Assembly (NCBI RefSeq): GCF_946187255.1
Contig: NZ_CAMHRZ010000092.1
Coordinates: 1-11,651, forward strand
DNA length: 11,651 bases
Direction: 5' to 3'
Source: an uncultured Ruminococcus sp.
Lineage (GTDB): Bacteria; Bacillota; Clostridia; Oscillospirales; Ruminococcaceae
The translations under genes were made by a program, and so were the position numbers. Each line of letters starts with the position of its first letter. Position 1 is the first letter of the stretch. The notes beneath the pieces are model-generated. The model did not search any database. It was not told the DNA's origin and was given only the letters and a program-made list of their open reading frames with translations. Below, in pieces: positions 1 through 7,247 of the stretch.

Positions 1-375
1 TGGTATGCATATTTCAAGACTGTGCTACAAGTTGTAGATTTCGACGGTTTTTCGTCGTCATTTTTGACATATTCGACATTATTCTGTTGTGAAAATATAT
101 GATTAAGAGCCTAATACCGATTTGTTACTTTTTATCCGCTTTTATGAAAGTTATGTGATAAAACCGTGTAAATACTGGGTTTTATTATATTGTGAGCAAT
201 CTGTTAACAGCACAAGTTTGCATATACAACTATTTTGAGTAAAACAGTTATAAAAATATATGAAACAACAGCTTTGGGATATCCGCTATACAAAGAACTG
301 TCCAGCGGACTTATTTTCGGCTCACAGGGGTCTCCATCCGACAATATAACTCGGGTGATTGATTTATTAAACAAA
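1..375. other. Intergenic region without a supported gene
   Basis: This AT-rich stretch lies beyond the terminator of the HAD gene, and I see no credible gene in it. It contains several small symmetric elements: CTACAA-G-TTGTAG at 25-37, a CGACG/CGTCG stem-loop at 42-57 followed by a short T run on the plus strand, and the perfect 10-bp palindrome CTGTTAACAG at 201-210. On the minus strand a TATAAT sequence (184-189) lies just downstream of that palindrome. The best -35 match I can find is TTGTGC at 209-214 with a long 19-nt spacer. It could be a weak promoter for a gene that begins left of the window, but this is speculative. Confidence 0.5.
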
Positions 376-413
376 GCTGCCCGCCTGCCGACAGATGATC
401 GGCAGCGGGCAGC
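376..413 (-). terminator. Intrinsic terminator of the PRTase-StiP-HAD operon
   Basis: The arms at 376-390 and 400-413 form a GC-rich stem of 14 base pairs with a single bulged base and a 9-nt loop. Read on the minus strand the stem is followed by TTTGTTTAATAAA, a reasonable U-rich tail. It starts about 40 nt after the HAD stop codon, the expected place for the end of the operon. On the plus strand it is followed shortly by CTTTTTC, so it may work in both directions. Confidence 0.85.
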
Positions 414-452
414 AATAGCTTTTTCGGCACAGTATTCATTGTTTGGTCATAT

Positions 453-1211
453 TTATTCGTTTCCCAGCGCTAAGACCGTATCAATGACGAATTCCGCAAA
501 ATCACCGTCACCGCTGTAAACGCTCCTGTTGGGATTTTTTAACAGTTTTTCCAGTTCACCGGGTATTATCGCATGGTCGGCGTATTCAAGCATCGGAAGA
601 TCTATGGTGCTGTCGCCCGCCGCCACTGTAAATATATGGTGTTCTTCCCTTTCGGCAAGGCGCTGTAATGCACTGCCTTTGTTTATGCTCGGCGGGAGAA
701 AATATATCTTCCTGCCCGATGCCATCACATCCAGCTCGCTAACGGACGAATATCTGTCCATAAATTCTCCCACATAAGAGCTGTCGCTGCAGGATATGTA
801 CAGATACATATCATCTACTATACGCACCACATTCAGCTTCGGGTCGCCCTTCAGCTCGGAATACAGCGACTTCATCAGCGGCATCAGCTCGTCTGCGAAA
901 CGGATCTGTTCCCTACGCCAGTCTTCATTACGCACGCCGTCCGCAAATAGCAGCGCACCATTGGTGGTTATCGCCTTGCGAAAACACCCCGCAGGCAGCT
1001 TTATGCGCTCAAACTGTTCCACCGAACGGGTCGTGAGGGGCACAAGTTCGATATTATCGGGTAGTGCGGACAGACAGTCGTACACCCGCCTGCTCATAAA
1101 TCCCTGTTCTTCCCCCTTGAGAAGCTCGATGCATATATCGTTATCCCGCCTGTGCTTGTAGGAATGTATCAGTGTATTATCAAGGTCGCTTGCAAATATC
1201 ATCTTCTTCAT
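453..1211 (-). CDS. Cof-type HAD-superfamily phosphatase of the Ter biosynthetic module
   Basis: This 252-aa protein is a cytoplasmic haloacid-dehalogenase-fold phosphohydrolase. All four HAD motifs are visible: DLDNT at residues 9-13 (nucleophile D9, acid/base D11), a Thr pair at 60-61 in VPLTTRS, K178 in INKGSAL, and GDSTIDLPML at 199-208 with the magnesium-binding acidic residues. The middle segment, about 85-170, fits the C2-type cap of Cof/sucrose-phosphatase-like enzymes, and the length is normal for them. The start follows the StiP-like gene's TGA by a single nucleotide, so translation is probably coupled; the only SD-like sequence is a weak GGCGG. HAD genes next to PRTase/TRSP and StiP genes are a recognised part of Ter-linked clusters, where the enzyme is predicted to dephosphorylate a nucleotide-like intermediate. 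The actual substrate is unknown. Confidence 0.88.
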   Translation of the reverse strand: MKKMIFASDLDNTLIHSYKHRRDNDICIELLKGEEQGFMSRRVYDCLSALPDNIELVPLTTRSVEQFERIKLPAGCFRKAITTNGALLFADGVRNEDWRREQIRFADELMPLMKSLYSELKGDPKLNVVRIVDDMYLYISCSDSSYVGEFMDRYSSVSELDVMASGRKIYFLPPSINKGSALQRLAEREEHHIFTVAAGDSTIDLPMLEYADHAIIPGELEKLLKNPNRSVYSGDGDFAEFVIDTVLALGNE

Positions 1212-1212
1212 A

Positions 1213-2268
1213 TCAGTTATCCGCCATCTGTTTGATAAGTCCGCAGGCGCGGTAGTGCTTTAAAGGGTATTCGATGAGCTCACAGCCTTTTTCCTCAGCA
1301 AGCTGATACAAATGACCCAGATGTTCGTGATCGTCAAGGCTGTGTACCAGCATTTTCCAGGGAAGTCTGCGCAGCAGCACTCTGGTGGCTTCACCGATGC
1401 TGGGCTTGACGAGGTTTATGTCACTTATGCCGAAATCAGCACATATCGCCTTGACCTCTGCCATTGAGTCGGCTGATGTAAGGGCTGTATTCTCCGCAAA
1501 TGCATAGTCACCGAAGTCAAAATGCTCCTCGACCGTATCGATGAACTTGTATGTAAGATCCTTATTAGCCAGTTCCTTATAGAACACCGCTCCGTGAAAA
1601 TCCTTTTCTCCGATTATATCCGAACGCAGGAAGGTCCTGCTGAGAAGACCCGACACCGTAGAGTTAAGGCAGCTGCTGGCGATGAGGAAATCATCGTGAG
1701 TGCCGCATTTTTCGGATATATACGCGGGGTCGGAAAGCACTCCCAGTCCCGCACTCACCTGCGGATAATCAAGCATTGCTTCCTCCAGCTGACGGGTGAT
1801 AGCACCCTTGCCTGTCCAGCCGTCGATGAACTGTATATCCTCAGGCTCATGGCGGGAGAGTATATAGTCCATAGCATTTTTGTCGATGCCCCTGCCGCGG
1901 ATGATCGATATGGTATAATGTGCCACATTTATCCCGTACTTCCTGTCCATATAATGCTTCAACAGCACCCCAACAGAAGTTCCAGCCCTTGCAAGAGATA
2001 CCAGCACAGCCTTTTCGCCCTTGTCTTTGTATATCAGCTGACCCAGTCTGCCCACTGCTTCGGCAGTGATGCCGCTGTACATATCAAGCGCCGCAAAAAA
2101 CGACTTCATATACTGCTCCGAGGGCTCATATTCTATCGGGAGCATCTCGCAGTAATGCCTGCCGCCCTGTATCAGCTTTTCACGCTCTTCGGTGCTCTGG
2201 GGCTGTACCTGTCCTGTTATATCCTTTAAGAGTATGGTGACATCTTCACTTTTGTAAGAACCGAACAT
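1213..2268 (-). CDS. StiP-family protein: PRTase-like domain plus PELOTA-type RNA-binding domain
   Basis: This 351-aa protein matches the family often labelled 'cysteine protease StiP', which comparative genomics instead treats as a phosphoribosyltransferase-like enzyme. The N-terminus has the characteristic SYKSEDVTILLK segment (4-15). VLVSLARAGTSVGVLL (88-103), HYTISIIRGRGID (117-129) and FIDGWTGKGAI (147-157) follow, the last resembling a PRPP-binding loop. A conserved Cys (C200, in SCLNSTVSGLLSRT) may explain the protease label. From about 270 to 345 a smaller domain (NLVKPSIGEATRVLLRR, then HYRACGLIK) fits the PELOTA/L7Ae-like module. The start lies 3 nt after the upstream TAG, with AAGG 9 nt before the ATG. 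In Ter-linked clusters it pairs with the TRSP phosphoribosyltransferase, as here. The reaction is undetermined and the protease function is unproven. Confidence 0.85.
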   Translation of the reverse strand: MFGSYKSEDVTILLKDITGQVQPQSTEEREKLIQGGRHYCEMLPIEYEPSEQYMKSFFAALDMYSGITAEAVGRLGQLIYKDKGEKAVLVSLARAGTSVGVLLKHYMDRKYGINVAHYTISIIRGRGIDKNAMDYILSRHEPEDIQFIDGWTGKGAITRQLEEAMLDYPQVSAGLGVLSDPAYISEKCGTHDDFLIASSCLNSTVSGLLSRTFLRSDIIGEKDFHGAVFYKELANKDLTYKFIDTVEEHFDFGDYAFAENTALTSADSMAEVKAICADFGISDINLVKPSIGEATRVLLRRLPWKMLVHSLDDHEHLGHLYQLAEEKGCELIEYPLKHYRACGLIKQMADN

Positions 2269-2271
2269 CTG

Positions 2272-3534
2272 CTATATCCTTTCAACAATGATCTCACGGC
2301 AGCCATAGTGATACAGCAGCCTTTCAAGCTCTGTCACTGCGTCCATATTCTCGGGGGCGGAGTCGGTAACTATCAGTACCGAATCGTACCTTGCCAGGTC
2401 ATAGAGGAAGGTCTGTCTGCCCTTTTCGTAAAAGCTCTGTAATTTATAGCCGTTGAATATTGGGTAATCCTCATCGTTGCAGATACCTATGGGGCTGCGG
2501 GTGGTGGCGTGGAATTTTACGCTGTCGTATCTGCCGCTTCTTTCCAGCTCTTCCGCTATGATAAGTCCGGGATACATACATTCCTCTGTGCCTATAACAG
2601 CTATATCCGCACCTGCGGGCAGCATACTGCTGTCCTCGGAGGTTATAAAGCTGTGACGGGCAAGTATGCTGTCGGTATACTCACCTATCACTACGCCTGT
2701 TCTGGGAGTGCGGCTGCCCTCCTCTTTCAGCAGGTAGGCAGACTTGATAATATCCTCCGGTATCTCACCGTCGGGCAGGTCGGAAGCACCGCTTATATTG
2801 AAGGAATTGACAGTCTCGGTGTAGTCGATATTGTCTATTTTAAGCAGCTGGCGGCATATCATCCCATGCATAGCAAGTCTCTCAATATTCTCGTCGCTCA
2901 TCCTGTTTATAATGGAAGCCGCAACGATCTGCTTGCTGCAAAGCTGCGGAAATACTGCCCTGAGCTGCTCTATCATATTCACAAGGGTCTTGCCTGTGGA
3001 AAGCTCGTCATCAACAAATATGACGGTATCGGTATTATCCAGTGCTGCCGCAAAGCCCTCAGCCGACAGCTTCTGCTCAGTGGCATGGCTGTGTTCCTCG
3101 CGGAATTCTATCCAGCTGTTCACTTCGGGAACTTCCTCACGGGTAGTCTGTATATAAGCGCAGTTTCTGCCCATACACTCAGCCACTGCCGCACCGATAG
3201 CTGTAGCGGTCTCCGCAAAGCCCACCACAAGGCGAGTTTCGGGGAACTCCTCTTTCAGCCTGCCCCCCAGTGAACGCAGCATTGTCAGGCATTCTGCGGG
3301 ACTTACGGGGATATGCTTGCCCTGCAGGGGGTCAACCAGAAGATAAGTCCGCTTGGTATTGTGAAAACGCTTTGCCAGGTGCATCAGCTGATCCTGTGTA
3401 TACTCCCTTTTCTCGGGAAGACGGTAGCTTTCACCCGCAGGAACGGCGTTCATCACCGAACTGCCCTTTACCACATAGGAAAGTCCGCCGTCAAAGCGGT
3501 CTTTATTTTCTTTTATCATATTTCTTTCCATCAT
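2272..3534 (-). CDS. Phosphoribosyltransferase with C-terminal TRSP domain
   Basis: I place the start at 3534, giving 420 aa, because AAAGGAG lies 6 nt upstream of this ATG. The frame is open for 17 more codons to an ATG at 3585, but that one has no ribosome site and its extension runs through a palindrome. The N-terminal domain is a type I phosphoribosyltransferase: VIFVDDELSTGKT (171-183) is a textbook PRPP loop with the paired acidic residues, and GFAETATAIG (105-114) is a second conserved nucleotide-site segment. The C-terminal half carries TTRSP (344-348) within the TRSP domain that normally accompanies this PRTase in Ter-linked clusters. It heads a three-gene operon with gaps of 3 nt and 1 nt. 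It probably attaches a ribosyl-phosphate to an unknown base-like acceptor in the predicted nucleoside-like metabolite pathway. The acceptor cannot be read from the sequence. Confidence 0.88.
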   Translation of the reverse strand: MMERNMIKENKDRFDGGLSYVVKGSSVMNAVPAGESYRLPEKREYTQDQLMHLAKRFHNTKRTYLLVDPLQGKHIPVSPAECLTMLRSLGGRLKEEFPETRLVVGFAETATAIGAAVAECMGRNCAYIQTTREEVPEVNSWIEFREEHSHATEQKLSAEGFAAALDNTDTVIFVDDELSTGKTLVNMIEQLRAVFPQLCSKQIVAASIINRMSDENIERLAMHGMICRQLLKIDNIDYTETVNSFNISGASDLPDGEIPEDIIKSAYLLKEEGSRTPRTGVVIGEYTDSILARHSFITSEDSSMLPAGADIAVIGTEECMYPGLIIAEELERSGRYDSVKFHATTRSPIGICNDEDYPIFNGYKLQSFYEKGRQTFLYDLARYDSVLIVTDSAPENMDAVTELERLLYHYGCREIIVERI

Positions 3535-3552
3535 TGCTGACTCCTTTATATA

Positions 3553-3569
3553 TTGAAATGATATTTCAA
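3553..3569. repeat. Inverted repeat just upstream of the PRTase ribosome binding site
   Basis: TTGAAAT and ATTTCAA are perfect 7-bp arms around a 3-nt GAT centre, ending a few bases from the AAAGGAG ribosome site. It could be an operator or an mRNA hairpin controlling the three-gene operon. I see no good -35/-10 pair next to it, so its role is open. Confidence 0.5.
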
Positions 3570-3604
3570 ATGCGCCATAAAGCATTCCCGCAGGAACACT
3601 TTAT

Positions 3605-3621
3605 GCTGCATTTGATGCAGC
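3605..3621. repeat. Short perfect hairpin between the ATPase and PRTase genes
   Basis: GCTGCAT and ATGCAGC form a 7-bp stem with a 3-nt loop, flanked by ACACT and AGTGT, which can extend the fold across a bulge (3596-3626). On the minus strand it lies downstream of the stronger terminator-like stem at 3640-3674 and has no U tract of its own. It may stabilise or help terminate the ATPase transcript, or form part of the next operon's leader. Confidence 0.45.
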
Positions 3622-3639
3622 AGTGTATCAATACACAAC

Positions 3640-3674
3640 ACGGTTCACACACGCGCAGTGCGTGTGTGAGCCGT
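3640..3674 (-). terminator. Terminator-like stem-loop after the ATPase gene
   Basis: The 15-nt arms at 3640-3654 and 3660-3674 pair with one mismatch around a 5-nt loop. The stem starts 11 nt after the ATPase stop codon. The minus-strand tail is only moderately U-rich (GTTGTGTATT), so termination may be partial and some read-through into the PRTase operon is possible. Confidence 0.65.
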
Positions 3675-3685
3675 GAGATACTTAT

Positions 3686-6451
3686 TTAGTCGTCGGAAAC
3701 GTTGGTAAAGAATTTTCTTACCAGGTCTACGGGTATCATGGTAACTGCCATGCAGATAACTGCTATCCAGCCCGCGATGCCGAATGGTTCACAGCTGAAC
3801 ATCTTGCCCAGCCACTTGAAAGGAGCCAGAGGTATCAGTGCGCAGTTAACGATAACTGCCTGAACTGCGATGATGGACAGCATAGTCTTGATAAATCCGG
3901 GATTCAGGTTCAGACCCTTGAAGATGCCGAACTTTTCGTCTCTTACATTGAAGCCGTTAGCCAGCGCACTGAGTATGAACAGTACGAAATAGCCTGTTTT
4001 CAGCTTATCGATATTGCCGTCAAAGAGGTTGGTGCAGATAAGACCCTTGCTGAGATCCTTCATAACGTCGCCAACGCCGTTGCCTGCTGCGGGCAGCAGG
4101 AAGTACAGGAAGCTCATTACAGTCAGCCATGCGCCCATTACGCCGATCTGTACAGCCATAGGCTTGCTGATGATGCTCTCGTCTCTTCTTCTGGGCTTCT
4201 CGCGCATATACTTTTCAAGTGCGGGCTCGTTACCCAGCATGATAGCGCCCAGACCGTCCATAACAAGGTTAACGAACAGCAGGTGAGTAACTTTCAGCGG
4301 CTCCTCGATGCCGAAGAAAGGACCGAATGCGGATACAAGTACCGCAGCCACGTTTATTACCAGCTGGAACTTGCAGAATTTAAGGATGTTGCGGTAGATA
4401 GTTCTGCCGTAGAGGATAGCGTCCTTGATGGACTTGAAGTTATCGTCCAGGATAACGATATCGCCTGCTTCCTTAGCAGCTTCGGTACCGCTGCCCATTG
4501 CGAAACCAACGTCAGCCTTTTTGAGTGCGGGGCTGTCGTTAACGCCGTCGCCTGTCATACCAACAACAAGGTTTAGCTCCTGACAGAGTCTTACCATTCT
4601 CGACTTATCGGTAGGCAGTGCTCTTGCGATAACTCTGATATTGGGGATTATCTTCTTTACCTCATCGTCGGACATCTTATTGAGTTCAGCGGAAGAAAGT
4701 GCAACTTCATCGTCGCTCTGGATGAGTCCTGCATCCTTAGCGATAGCCTTTGCAGTTTCAAGACGGTCACCTGTGATCATTACGACCTGGATGCCTGCCT
4801 CCTTAACTTCCTTGATAGCTTCCTTAGCTTCGGGACGTACATCATCTCTTATACCTACAAGACCGATGATAACAACGTCATTGTTTATCTCGTTCTCAAC
4901 CATAGGCTTCTCGGAATAACCGAAGCTCAGCACACGCATTGCCTTGTTTGCCAGCTCATCGATCTTGGCATTGAGCTTGTCCATATCGATATCCTTGATA
5001 TTGCCGTCAGCGTCAAGATACTTTGTAGCCTTAGCCAGCAGTCTCTCGGGAGCGCCCTTGTAGAAGGTCTTGCCCAGCTTGTCGATCCTCGACTGGGAGA
5101 ACTTGTTAGCGGAGTTGAAGCCCTGATATGTGGTGACTTCGTACTCGTTGTTTTCTTTCAGTGCATTGAAATCAGCCTCACCGATGAAGTGCATCAGTGC
5201 CTGATCGGTAAAGTTACCGCCGATGACATTGTGGTTGCCGTCGAACAGCGACTGAGTGTTCTTGCCGATGGAGATATCAAGCAGTGTCTTTACCTTGTCA
5301 TGCTTTGCAAGCTGATCATTGGGGATAACGTTGCCGTCAGCAGTGAAGAACTCAACAACTTCCAGCTTACCCTTAGTGATAGTACCTGTCTTATCGCTGA
5401 ACAGTACGTTCAGTGAACCGGCGGTCTCGATACCAACAGCCTTGCGGACAAGTACGTTATGATCCAGCATCTTGCTGGTGTTCTGCATAAGAACCAGGGA
5501 TATCATCAGAGGCAGACCTTCGGGAACTGCACAGACAACGATCAGTATAGCGATGGAGATGCCGTCAACAAACTTTCCGATTATATCGCCAACGCCCCAG
5601 TCCTCGTTTGCGGTATTGAAGAATACCGAAGGACCAACGCCGAGGTCAACGCCGTTCTTTGTGATAACATGAGCAAAGAAGATGAAGTATACGATGTAGA
5701 TCAGCGTGATGATGATAGCCGAAACGTAACCGAATACTGAGATCTGATTAGCCAGCTTTGCCAGCTTTACCTTCAGAGGAGAATCAGGCTCGTCCTCGTT
5801 CATTTCCTCAGCCATCTTACCCATCATGGTCTTCAGACCGACATTTCTTACATCGAGATAACCCTCACCGTCAACACAGACAGCGCCTCTGAACAGAGAG
5901 TGCTCATCAACGAAGGTATCACCGGTGATCTCGGAGGGCATCTCAAAGCCTGCAGCTGCGGCAGTCTTCTTACATTCCTCAGCCTCACCGTTAAGGGCGG
6001 AGTTATCGACCTTGATATTGCCGTGTATCAGCACACCGTCAGCGGGTATCTTATCGCCCGACTGGAGAAGTATCAGGTCGCCGCATACAACGTCATCGAC
6101 CTCGATAACATTGGTAGCACCGTCACGGATAGCCTTACACTTATCCTTTTCGGTACTCTCTTTCAGCTCGATGTACTTCTGGTCACTTGCAACATTGGTC
6201 TTTGCGGAAACGAATGCGACTATCAGTACGGCTACTATCGTGCCGATAGGCTCATACGGTTCAGCCAGTCCAAAGATCGCCATAACTATCATCAGCACTG
6301 CGATAGCCAGCAGTATCTTTATCATGGGATCCCCGAAAGTCTCAAGAAATTCTTTCAGGAACGTGGTGGGCTCTGCCTCCGGGATGGCGTTAGAGCCGTT
6401 TTTTGATCGAGATTCTTCGACCTGTTGTGAGGTCAAACCTTTTAAATCCAT
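3686..6451 (-). CDS. Calcium-type P-type ATPase (type IIB, PMCA-like)
   Basis: This 921-aa membrane pump is predicted to move Ca2+ out of the cell using ATP. The order is: short N-terminal cation-ATPase domain; M1/M2 at about 41-85; actuator domain with NGEAEE at 154-159, where most family members have TGES; M3/M4 at about 238-325, with the calcium-site motif PEGLP (310-314); the phosphorylated Asp D353 in DKTGT; KGAP at 465-468; TGDR at 560-563; and TGDGVND at 633-639. C-terminal membrane helices follow from about 690. M6 contains FVNLVMDGLGA, with N728 and D732 at the places where PMCA pumps bind one Ca2+. The length suits a bacterial pump, with no calmodulin-binding tail. An AAGGGAG lies 11 nt before the ATG, a rather long spacing. 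It stands between two terminators and occupies the place where related Ter loci often encode TerC. Specificity for Ca2+ over Mn2+ is inferred. Confidence 0.92.
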   Translation of the reverse strand: MDLKGLTSQQVEESRSKNGSNAIPEAEPTTFLKEFLETFGDPMIKILLAIAVLMIVMAIFGLAEPYEPIGTIVAVLIVAFVSAKTNVASDQKYIELKESTEKDKCKAIRDGATNVIEVDDVVCGDLILLQSGDKIPADGVLIHGNIKVDNSALNGEAEECKKTAAAAGFEMPSEITGDTFVDEHSLFRGAVCVDGEGYLDVRNVGLKTMMGKMAEEMNEDEPDSPLKVKLAKLANQISVFGYVSAIIITLIYIVYFIFFAHVITKNGVDLGVGPSVFFNTANEDWGVGDIIGKFVDGISIAILIVVCAVPEGLPLMISLVLMQNTSKMLDHNVLVRKAVGIETAGSLNVLFSDKTGTITKGKLEVVEFFTADGNVIPNDQLAKHDKVKTLLDISIGKNTQSLFDGNHNVIGGNFTDQALMHFIGEADFNALKENNEYEVTTYQGFNSANKFSQSRIDKLGKTFYKGAPERLLAKATKYLDADGNIKDIDMDKLNAKIDELANKAMRVLSFGYSEKPMVENEINNDVVIIGLVGIRDDVRPEAKEAIKEVKEAGIQVVMITGDRLETAKAIAKDAGLIQSDDEVALSSAELNKMSDDEVKKIIPNIRVIARALPTDKSRMVRLCQELNLVVGMTGDGVNDSPALKKADVGFAMGSGTEAAKEAGDIVILDDNFKSIKDAILYGRTIYRNILKFCKFQLVINVAAVLVSAFGPFFGIEEPLKVTHLLFVNLVMDGLGAIMLGNEPALEKYMREKPRRRDESIISKPMAVQIGVMGAWLTVMSFLYFLLPAAGNGVGDVMKDLSKGLICTNLFDGNIDKLKTGYFVLFILSALANGFNVRDEKFGIFKGLNLNPGFIKTMLSIIAVQAVIVNCALIPLAPFKWLGKMFSCEPFGIAGWIAVICMAVTMIPVDLVRKFFTNVSDD

Positions 6452-6478
6452 AAACTATTAAACTCCCTTACGATTTTC

Positions 6479-6496
6479 TCCAACGAAAACGTTGGA
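6479..6496. promoter_or_regulatory. Perfect hairpin/palindrome in the ATPase leader
   Basis: TCCAACG and CGTTGGA are 7-bp perfect arms around AAAA (UUUU in the minus-strand transcript). The element sits between the upstream terminator and the ATPase start codon, about 28 nt before the ATG. It could be a regulator binding site or a leader hairpin. I found no clear -35/-10 pair nearby and no match to the yybP-ykoY manganese riboswitch that often precedes such pumps. Confidence 0.5.
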
Positions 6497-6514
6497 AATT
6501 CATTTCAGAAAATA

Positions 6515-6545
6515 AGGAAAACCGCGGGCGTGCCGCAGTTCTCCT
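6515..6545 (-). terminator. Intrinsic terminator after the tandem terD genes
   Basis: Arms at 6515-6527 and 6533-6545 form a continuous 13-bp stem on the minus strand, allowing two G-U pairs, with a 5-nt loop. It is followed directly by TATTTTCTG. It begins about 23 nt after the stop codon of the second terD gene and should separate the terD unit from the ATPase gene. Confidence 0.8.
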
Positions 6546-6568
6546 GTTTTCTCGGCTTTTTCGGGTCG

Positions 6569-7234
6569 TCAGGCTTTGCCCATACCCGTATATCTTTTTG
6601 CAAGATCGGATATGCTTCCGTCATTGGTACCCTGACCTATGGCATTGAACTTCCATTCATTGCCGTGTCTGTATATCTCTCCGAAGACCATAGCGGTTAT
6701 GCCGGGATAGCTCTCGGTAAGATTGTACCTGCATATCTCCTTGTTGTTCCTGCCGTCTACCAGCCTGATGAACGCATTGCTTATCATACCGAAATGCTGG
6801 TTCTTCTGCATTGCGTGGTAGATATTTACAGTGATGACTATCCTGTCATACTGTGAAGGCATCTGCGAAAGATCGACAACGATCTGCTCATCGTCGCCCT
6901 CGCCCGCACCTGTCAGGTTATCGCCCATGTGAACGACAGCACCTGTAGTATGACGAAGATTGCCGTAGTACACGATATCATTCTTGTTCAACAGCATACC
7001 GTTCTGGAGCATGAATGCGGATGCATCGCAATCGATGGTATCGCCGCCTACGCTCTGCATACTGCCGGAAGTATTGTTCCCCGTACCGAAAAGGTTAGAG
7101 AAAAATCCACCCTGCTTCTGCTGCTGTACCTGAGGCGCACCTTCGTCCCAGCCCAGACCGACTATGACCTTTGAAAGTCCCGCGCTCTCTTTCGAGAGGC
7201 TGACCTTCTGTCCTTTCTGCAAACTGATCGACAT
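6569..7234 (-). CDS. terD: TerD-family calcium-binding stress protein with internal insertion
   Basis: This 221-aa TerD-domain protein is closely related to its upstream neighbour: both open with a SI/INL-KGQKVSLxK segment and share VGLGWD, GDNLTGxGxGDDEQI and a EWKFNAIG near the end. TerD domains bind Ca2+ through acidic residues; here D68-C-D70-A-S and DDEQI (114-118) supply them. Unlike the neighbour it has about 27 extra residues between W29-D30 and D68, rich in Gln, Gly, Asn and Ser, with a central GGFFSNLFG. This looks like a flexible loop or docking segment. AAGGAG precedes the ATG by 9 nt and overlaps the upstream stop codon, which suggests coupled translation. It is probably cytoplasmic or membrane-peripheral, since no signal peptide is present. 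In Ter systems TerD proteins assemble with TerC and TelA-type partners; its exact biochemical task is unknown. Confidence 0.93.
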   Translation of the reverse strand: MSISLQKGQKVSLSKESAGLSKVIVGLGWDEGAPQVQQQKQGGFFSNLFGTGNNTSGSMQSVGGDTIDCDASAFMLQNGMLLNKNDIVYYGNLRHTTGAVVHMGDNLTGAGEGDDEQIVVDLSQMPSQYDRIVITVNIYHAMQKNQHFGMISNAFIRLVDGRNNKEICRYNLTESYPGITAMVFGEIYRHGNEWKFNAIGQGTNDGSISDLAKRYTGMGKA

Positions 7235-7247
7235 AAAAGGTCACTCC

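Noticed and set aside
235..519. Plus-strand open frame of 94 codons with a TTG start
   Set aside because: It has no ribosome site, runs straight through the operon terminator at 376-413 and into the antisense of the HAD gene, and resembles no family.
1522..3273. Plus-strand open frames opposite the StiP-like and PRTase genes
   Set aside because: They lie wholly within conserved minus-strand genes and their translations match no recognisable protein.
3535..3585. 17-codon N-terminal extension of the PRTase
   Set aside because: The upstream ATG lacks a ribosome site, while AAAGGAG is well placed for the ATG at 3534; the extension crosses a palindrome.
6452..6568. Possible yybP-ykoY manganese riboswitch before the ATPase
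   Set aside because: The leader is short and lacks the conserved GGGGAGUA-type elements and paired loops of that riboswitch.
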